64,000 nt of DNA, taken from assembly GCF_014648675.1 (NCBI RefSeq), contig NZ_BMRO01000010.1, forward strand, positions 204,420 through 268,419. Direction: 5' to 3'. This DNA comes from Actinomadura livida (GTDB lineage Bacteria > Actinomycetota > Actinomycetes > Streptosporangiales > Streptosporangiaceae). Under the pieces are notes generated by a model. The model made no database searches. It was not told the origin of the DNA and saw nothing but the letters and a program-made list of their open reading frames with translations. The position numbers and the translations under genes were made by a program. Each line of letters begins with the position of its first letter. The first letter of the stretch is position 1. This document shows positions 59,111-64,000 of the stretch, piece after piece.

Positions 59111-60345
59111 AGGTTCCTCCCGGAGTCGGGTCGCGGCGGGTGGGAGCGCAGCAGTTCCAGCAGCCGCTCGGTGTCGGCGCGCAGCGGGCCGCCGATCGGC
59201 TCCTGCGCGGCCAGGAGGTAGCGGCGGCACAGTTCCAGCAGGTACAGGCGGACGGTCGCCTGCGCGGCGGCGCCGGTCAGCCCGAGCGGCTCCAGGGCGG
59301 TGGGCGCGGTGTCCGGCCAGGTCGCGTAGGGCGGCCCGGACGCGGTGCGCATCGCCTCCTGCAGCCGGTAGTGCAGCAGGTCGAACCCGTTCGGGACGCC
59401 GCGGGCGAACCGCTCCCAGTCCCACAGGCGCAGCACGCCGCGGTGCCAGGCCATGTTCCAGGGCGTCCAGTCGCCGTGCCAGGCGCCGAAGTCGAGGGCC
59501 AGGTCCCCGTACGCCTTCCCGGTGGTCTCGATGACGTCGCCGAACCGGTCGCGCTGCCCGTCGTCCAGGACCTGCGCGGGGCTCGCGGTCAGCGCGTCCC
59601 AGAAGCCGCTGTCGCGCAGCGCGGCCCGCTCGACGCCGCCGACCTCGAACAGCGTCCGCATCTCGTCCAGCGGCGCCCGGCCGCGCGGGCGCCAGCCGAG
59701 CGCGCCGGTCGGCAGGGGTTCGAGGACGAGCAGGTCGAGCCCGTGCCACGTCCCGTGGTGCAGCAGCCGCGGGACGTGCAGCCGGGCGTGCCGGTCCGCG
59801 TGCTCGCCGGCGGGGCCGGGCAGCCGCGCGTTCAGGTACGCCAGGGCGTCGGCCTCGCCCGCGAGCAGGTCGCGGGCGGTGCCGGTGTCGCCCACCTTGA
59901 CGAACGCGACCGGCTCGCCGCGCGGGGACAGGACCTGCAGGATCGGCTTGCGGTTGGCGCGGGCGCTGCCGAGGCCGATGCTGACGACGACCGGGCGGCC
60001 GAGCAGCTCGGCCAGGTGGTCCTCGACGGAGGCGCCGCCGCCGGTCACCACCAGCCGGTCCTTCAGCCCCCGCTCCGGCAGCCCGGTGCGGACGGCCGCC
60101 GCGGTGACCCCGCGCGCGGCGCGCTGCTTCGGGCCGAGGTCGTGGCTGTAGCGGCGCAGCGCGGCCGCCGCGGCCCGCGGCAGCCCGGCCGGCACCAGCA
60201 GCCGCGGCCGCCGGGCGTCCGGCAGGAACGCCAGCTCCCGGCGGGCGCCGGCCGCCTCGCCGGGGCCGGCGGACTCGACGCGCGCGTCCGGCCACAGGTC
60301 CTCGACGGCCTCGGTCCAGGCGCGCCGCACGTCCTCGCCGCTCAT
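59107..60345 (-). CDS. Aminoglycoside phosphotransferase-fold protein
   Basis: 412 residues. The C-terminal half holds the kinase-like core: AFVKVG with the candidate ATP-binding Lys (about 158), LLVLEPLPTG as hinge, the Brenner-type catalytic loop AWHGDWTPWNMAWH (about 305) and LWDWE as metal-binding Asp. The N-terminal ~100 residues are unassigned. It is translationally coupled at both ends (ATGA with the Wzy-like gene, TTGA with the sulfotransferase). Its substrate is more likely a sugar or glycan intermediate than an antibiotic, on context. Confidence 0.78.
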   Translation of the reverse strand: MSGEDVRRAWTEAVEDLWPDARVESAGPGEAAGARRELAFLPDARRPRLLVPAGLPRAAAAALRRYSHDLGPKQRAARGVTAAAVRTGLPERGLKDRLVVTGGGASVEDHLAELLGRPVVVSIGLGSARANRKPILQVLSPRGEPVAFVKVGDTGTARDLLAGEADALAYLNARLPGPAGEHADRHARLHVPRLLHHGTWHGLDLLVLEPLPTGALGWRPRGRAPLDEMRTLFEVGGVERAALRDSGFWDALTASPAQVLDDGQRDRFGDVIETTGKAYGDLALDFGAWHGDWTPWNMAWHRGVLRLWDWERFARGVPNGFDLLHYRLQEAMRTASGPPYATWPDTAPTALEPLGLTGAAAQATVRLYLLELCRRYLLAAQEPIGGPLRADTERLLELLRSHPPRPDSGRNL

Positions 60346-61739
60346 CGCGATGCTCCGACGGCGGCGTGGGAGGCGGCCCCGCCGCGGGCGTCCCGCCGGG
60401 CCCGCCACATCAGCGCGACCGCGATCATCACCGTGTACAGCGGTACCTCCACCATGTCGTACGTGATCATGAACAGCCCGCAGGCGATCAGCACCGCGCA
60501 GCCCGCGAGCGAGTAGGCGCCGCGGTCGCGCCAGTGCCGGAAGAACCGGATCGTGAAGAACGCGCAGAACGCGATCGTCCCGATCACCCCGTTGGCGAAT
60601 ATCAGCAGCCACAGGTGCCCCTGCGTGCCGAGCGGCGGCGACTCGCACGCCTTGCAGCCGACCTTCGCGCCGCCGGCCACCTGGCCGAGGTCGCCCTGCA
60701 CGTTGCGGGTGGAGCCGAAGCCGACCAGCGGGGACCCGGTGAGGGCGCTGCGGGTCGTCTCCTCGGCGAGCAGCGTGCGGCGGTTGTTGCTGTGCGGGTT
60801 CTCCAGGCGGTCCTGGACGAGGCCGGGCAGCGGCGACAGCGCCACGACGATCGCGCCGACGGCCGCCATCCCCGCCGTCCAGGCGATCACCCGCGGCCCG
60901 CCGACCTGGAGGAGCTTGACGACCCCGAACAGCCCCATCACGCCGAGCGCCGCCCACAGGCCCCGGTTCAGCGAGTACACGACCGGCCACAGGGACGCGG
61001 CCAGGACGACGAACGCGAACACGCGGCGGCGCGTCCCGGCCCGCAGGACCCAGGTCAGCAGGAAGTAGGGGAGGAAGAACGCGTAGGCGGCGCCCCACGT
61101 GTTGGCGTACGCGAACGGCGCCATCGGCCGGGACTGCTCGAACCCGAGGATCGATTCGAGGTCGGCCACCTTCGGATGGACGATGTCGCGGACGAACGAG
61201 TTCTCCGCCAGCCCGCGCGGCAGCAGCATCTCGACCGGCGAGGTGAGCTGGATCGAGGGGAAGAACGAGCCGATCAGCCCGCCCACGGCCGTCACGACGA
61301 ACATGTAGCCGAGCAGCTTGCCGATCCGGCCGGACGGCAGGTCGCGCTCGCTGAGGTTACCGATGTACAGCAGGACGACGGTGAACGAGACGTACCAGGC
61401 GAGCCGCCAGCCGTAGACCAGCAGCCTGCTGAAGCCGCCGCCGGGTTCGGCGAACGGGGCGTCCGCCCACAGCACCAGCACGCCCAGCAGGACCCAGACC
61501 AGGAAGAACAGCCAGACGCCGAACCCGCTTGGCGCGACGAGCGTGCCGCGCCGCCGCCACAGCGTCACCGCCATCGGCACCGTCATGACCAGCAGGACGA
61601 CGTTGGCGAGGCCGAGGATCCACCACAGCGGGAAGGCGAGGAAGGCGACGCTGAGCGGCCAGCCCGGCTGCAGGCGCCACGGCAGCAGCCGCGGCGTCGC
61701 GAGGGGCGTGTTCCCCGCGATCCCTCGCATCCCGGTCAA
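60342..61739 (-). CDS. O-antigen ligase/Wzy polymerase-like membrane protein
   Basis: 465 residues with about 11 TM helices and a large exterior loop (about 310-380) between late helices, as in Wzy and WaaL. The loop carries ENPHSNNRRTLLAEETTRSALT and GFGSTRN, resembling the RxxL/Hx-type region of O-antigen ligases; two Cys are near KVGCKACES. It should polymerise or ligate exported repeat units. TTG 61739 has GGAG six bases upstream; ATG three codons later is an alternative. It is first in the reverse run. Confidence 0.82.
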   Translation of the reverse strand: MTGMRGIAGNTPLATPRLLPWRLQPGWPLSVAFLAFPLWWILGLANVVLLVMTVPMAVTLWRRRGTLVAPSGFGVWLFFLVWVLLGVLVLWADAPFAEPGGGFSRLLVYGWRLAWYVSFTVVLLYIGNLSERDLPSGRIGKLLGYMFVVTAVGGLIGSFFPSIQLTSPVEMLLPRGLAENSFVRDIVHPKVADLESILGFEQSRPMAPFAYANTWGAAYAFFLPYFLLTWVLRAGTRRRVFAFVVLAASLWPVVYSLNRGLWAALGVMGLFGVVKLLQVGGPRVIAWTAGMAAVGAIVVALSPLPGLVQDRLENPHSNNRRTLLAEETTRSALTGSPLVGFGSTRNVQGDLGQVAGGAKVGCKACESPPLGTQGHLWLLIFANGVIGTIAFCAFFTIRFFRHWRDRGAYSLAGCAVLIACGLFMITYDMVEVPLYTVMIAVALMWRARRDARGGAASHAAVGASR

Positions 61740-62154
61740 TCACCGCTCCGTTCCCCTGGACCGCACCGGCGGGTGCGCGGACCGCGCCGCCCGGTGACCG
61801 GACGCACCGCCCGCGTCCCTGGAAGGACGCGCATCGTTGGTGGACGTCCGGCCGCCTGCCTGGGACGACACCGGGCGCTGGCCGGATCAGGCCACGCTCG
61901 CCGGTGCTCCGCCGCGGCCCGCCGAGCGTCCTTCCGAGGTGCGCAGCGTACCTCGCGGGACGCGATGGACGTGTCCGCGGATGCGGGGACACGTCCCATC
62001 CGGGACCGAGATTCGCTGCCGTTCGATGGCTGAAACCTAAAAGTTAGTGATCTGAACGTCGGCCGTAGATGCGCACTGGCTACGCTTACCCGGCGCCGGT
62101 CACCTTTACGCGCACGATACGACTGGTTTGCTTCTACATAGCACGGAGGGGTCG
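61740..62154. promoter_or_regulatory. Divergent promoter region of the exopolysaccharide run
   Basis: 415 bp between the reverse operon and the secreted propeller gene. No credible coding frame is present. The right half is AT-richer than its surroundings (for example AACCTAAAAGTTAGTG at ~62034-62049, partly palindromic as CTAAAAGTTAG), the likely site of promoters. I cannot assign -35/-10 pairs with confidence. Confidence 0.45.
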
Positions 62155-64000
62155 ATGGGCAGACGCAGGTGGGGGACCATCGCCGCGGGGGCCGTCCTGG
62201 CGCTGGGGACGCTGACGGGCCTCGTCACCGCCCCGGCGCACGCCGACGACAGGGGCTCGCAGCTCGACCACGGCCGCGTGGTCGGCGACGACCCGGCGGA
62301 CCACACTCCGCAGGTCCTGGACGGCGACGTCAAGTCGATCATCAAGATCGGCGGCAAGATCTACGTGGGCGGCTCCTTCACCCAGGTCAAGGAGCCCGGC
62401 GGCGGCAAGCCGACGCTGACCCGCAACCGGCTGTTCGCCTTCGACGCCGCCACCGGCGCCATCGACCCCGACTTCGCGCCCAGCCTCAACCAGGGCGAGG
62501 CCAGCGCGCTGCTCGCCGCCCCCGACGGGCAGTCGCTCTACGTCGGCGGCAACTTCAGCGAGATCAACGGCGTCCGCCACTTCGTGCTCGCGCGGCTCAA
62601 CGCGCAGACCGGCGCGCCGATCACCTCGTTCAACCCGCAGTTCGACGCCAGGGTGCGCGACCTGCGGCTCGCCGGCGGCCGGCTGTACGCCGCCGGCACC
62701 TTCAGCACGGTCGGCGGCGCCGCCCGGCCCGCCCTCGCCGCCCTGAACCCGCAGACCGGCGCGCGCGACGACTTCCTCGACCTGAACTTCGCCGGAACCC
62801 AGACCGGCGACGGCGTCACCCAGGTCTACAAGATGGACGTCAGCCCCGACGGCTCCAAGCTCGTCGGCGTCGGGAACTTCAGCTCGGTCAACGGCGCGAC
62901 CCGGCGCCAGATCGTCATGCTCGACCTGAGCGGCGCGAGCGCGCAGCTCGCCAACTGGGACACCACCCGCTACGGCGACCAGTGCTCCCAGTCGTTCGAC
63001 ACCTACATGCGCGACGTCGACTTCTCGCCGGACGGCAAGTTCTTCGTCGTGACGACGACCGGCGCCTACGGCACGCCGCCCAAACTGTGCGACACCCACG
63101 TCCGCTGGGAGAGCGCCACCACGGGCGCCGGGCAGCAGCCCACCTGGGTGAACTACACCGGCGGCGACACCAGCTACGCCGTCGAGATCACCGACACGGC
63201 CGTCTACGTCGGCGGCCACTTCCGCTGGGCCAACAACCCCTTCCGCGCCGACCGCGCCGGCGAGGGCGCCGTCTCCCGCGAGGGCATCGCCGCGCTCGAC
63301 CCCGCCAGCGGCCTGCCGTTCTCCTGGAACCCCGGCCGCGACAAGGGCGTCGGCGTCTTCGACATGCTCGCCACCGACGAGGGCCTCTACATCGGCAGCG
63401 ACACCGACAACGTCGGCGGCGAGTGGCACCCCAAGCTCGCGCTGTTCCCGCTCGCCGGCGGCAAGGCGATCCCGCCGAACCACACCGGTGAGCTGCCCGG
63501 CAACGTCTACTACGCCGGCGGCACCGGCTTCGGCGCGCAGAACTACCTCAAGCACCGCTCTTTCGACGGCACCACCGCCGGGGCCGAGGTCGACGACGGC
63601 ACCGCCGGCGTCGACTGGCGGTCCGCCCGCGGCGCCTTCATGATCAACAATGAGCTGTTCTACGGCGGCTCGGACGGCTCGTTCCAACGGCGCTCCTTCG
63701 ACGGGGCGACGCTCGGCGCGCCCACCGCGATCGACACCGCCGACCAGCTCGTCAACATGTCGACCTGGCACAGCCAGGTCCGCAACATCACCGGGATGTT
63801 CTTCTCGCACGGCCGGATCTACTACACGCGCGGGCAGTCCGCGCTGTACTACCGGACGTTCACCCCGGAGAGCAACGTCGTCGGCGCGCAGGAGTCCACC
63901 GCCGTCGGCAACCTGCCCGGGATGAGCTGGAGCAACGTCGGCGGGATGTTCGTCGACGGCCAGCACCTCTACTACGTCGACAACGGCAACGGCAGGCTCT
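62155..64000 (+). CDS. Secreted beta-propeller protein with delta-60-type repeats (3' end outside window)
   Basis: At least 615 residues, running off the right edge. A signal peptide (1-30, TAPAHADDRG) precedes repeats of the form IYVGGSFTQV..RNRLFAFDAATGAIDPDFAP and LYVGGNFSEINGV..LARLNAQTGAP, then AAGTFSTVGG and VGNFSSVNGA. ATG 62155 has GGAGGGG four bases upstream. There are several Cys (GDQCSQS, KLCDTH). Such proteins are exported and bind surfaces or glycans. The C-terminal part, often a carbohydrate-binding or PKD domain in this class, lies beyond the window. Confidence 0.82.
   Translation, partial: MGRRRWGTIAAGAVLALGTLTGLVTAPAHADDRGSQLDHGRVVGDDPADHTPQVLDGDVKSIIKIGGKIYVGGSFTQVKEPGGGKPTLTRNRLFAFDAATGAIDPDFAPSLNQGEASALLAAPDGQSLYVGGNFSEINGVRHFVLARLNAQTGAPITSFNPQFDARVRDLRLAGGRLYAAGTFSTVGGAARPALAALNPQTGARDDFLDLNFAGTQTGDGVTQVYKMDVSPDGSKLVGVGNFSSVNGATRRQIVMLDLSGASAQLANWDTTRYGDQCSQSFDTYMRDVDFSPDGKFFVVTTTGAYGTPPKLCDTHVRWESATTGAGQQPTWVNYTGGDTSYAVEITDTAVYVGGHFRWANNPFRADRAGEGAVSREGIAALDPASGLPFSWNPGRDKGVGVFDMLATDEGLYIGSDTDNVGGEWHPKLALFPLAGGKAIPPNHTGELPGNVYYAGGTGFGAQNYLKHRSFDGTTAGAEVDDGTAGVDWRSARGAFMINNELFYGGSDGSFQRRSFDGATLGAPTAIDTADQLVNMSTWHSQVRNITGMFFSHGRIYYTRGQSALYYRTFTPESNVVGAQESTAVGNLPGMSWSNVGGMFVDGQHLYYVDNGNGRL

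Noticed and set aside
56666..59221. 851-aa plus-strand open frame opposite Wzz-like and sulfotransferase genes
   Set aside because: No motif, Arg/Gly/Val-rich shadow; overlapping minus-strand genes form a coupled operon.

Overview
The window is high-GC DNA with GTG and TTG starts, tightly packed genes and strong codon-position GC bias. Gene order and content point to a filamentous actinomycete, probably of the Streptosporangiales (Actinomadura-like). This placement is inferred from synteny (metG-tatD-rpfB-rsmA-ispE, then glmU-prs-rplY-pth; pmt divergent from rsmI) and not from any database search. I see no transposase, integrase, phage gene or CRISPR array.

Layout. (1) 1-9300: an amidase, a two-module AAA+ ATPase, a LysR regulator translationally coupled to a serine beta-lactamase-like protein, a PBP2a-like transpeptidase and a lipoprotein class A beta-lactamase. 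Two near-identical 64-bp palindromes (121-184 and 8217-8280) bracket most of this block. (2) 9300-12720: a CorA-like transporter and a divergent LacI/MFS pair. (3) 12728-22777: a mannosyltransferase/glycosyltransferase block (Pmt, a GT2 enzyme and three large GT-C-like membrane proteins) with rsmI and a small Cys-rich protein inside it. (4) 22893-34107: housekeeping genes metG, tatD, rpfB, rsmA, ispE and an ABC-F ATPase, plus a GH26-like lipoprotein, two tiny coupled membrane proteins and a second amidase. (5) 34111-37711: MarR/patatin and TetR/desaturase regulons with recognisable palindromic operators. (6) 38075-42933: tRNA-Gln, glmU, prs, rplY and pth. A pair of inverted ~170-nt repeats lies between prs and rplY, with a third copy upstream of rsmI. 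(7) 43188-64000: an exopolysaccharide locus.

The exopolysaccharide locus is the most coherent system. A polyprenyl-phosphate sugar transferase heads a forward run with PAP phosphatase (cysQ), ATP sulfurylase subunits (cysD, cysN), a GT2 glycosyltransferase and a secreted anchored protein. A convergent run of overlapping genes encodes a Wzy/ligase-like protein, an aminoglycoside-phosphotransferase-fold protein, a PAPS-type sulfotransferase, two Wzz-like proteins with degenerate P-loops, a flippase, a ParB-like/methyltransferase fusion and an RCC1-repeat lipoprotein. Sulfate activation, PAP recycling and a sulfotransferase inside one polysaccharide locus suggest a sulfated surface glycan. A secreted beta-propeller protein runs off the right edge.
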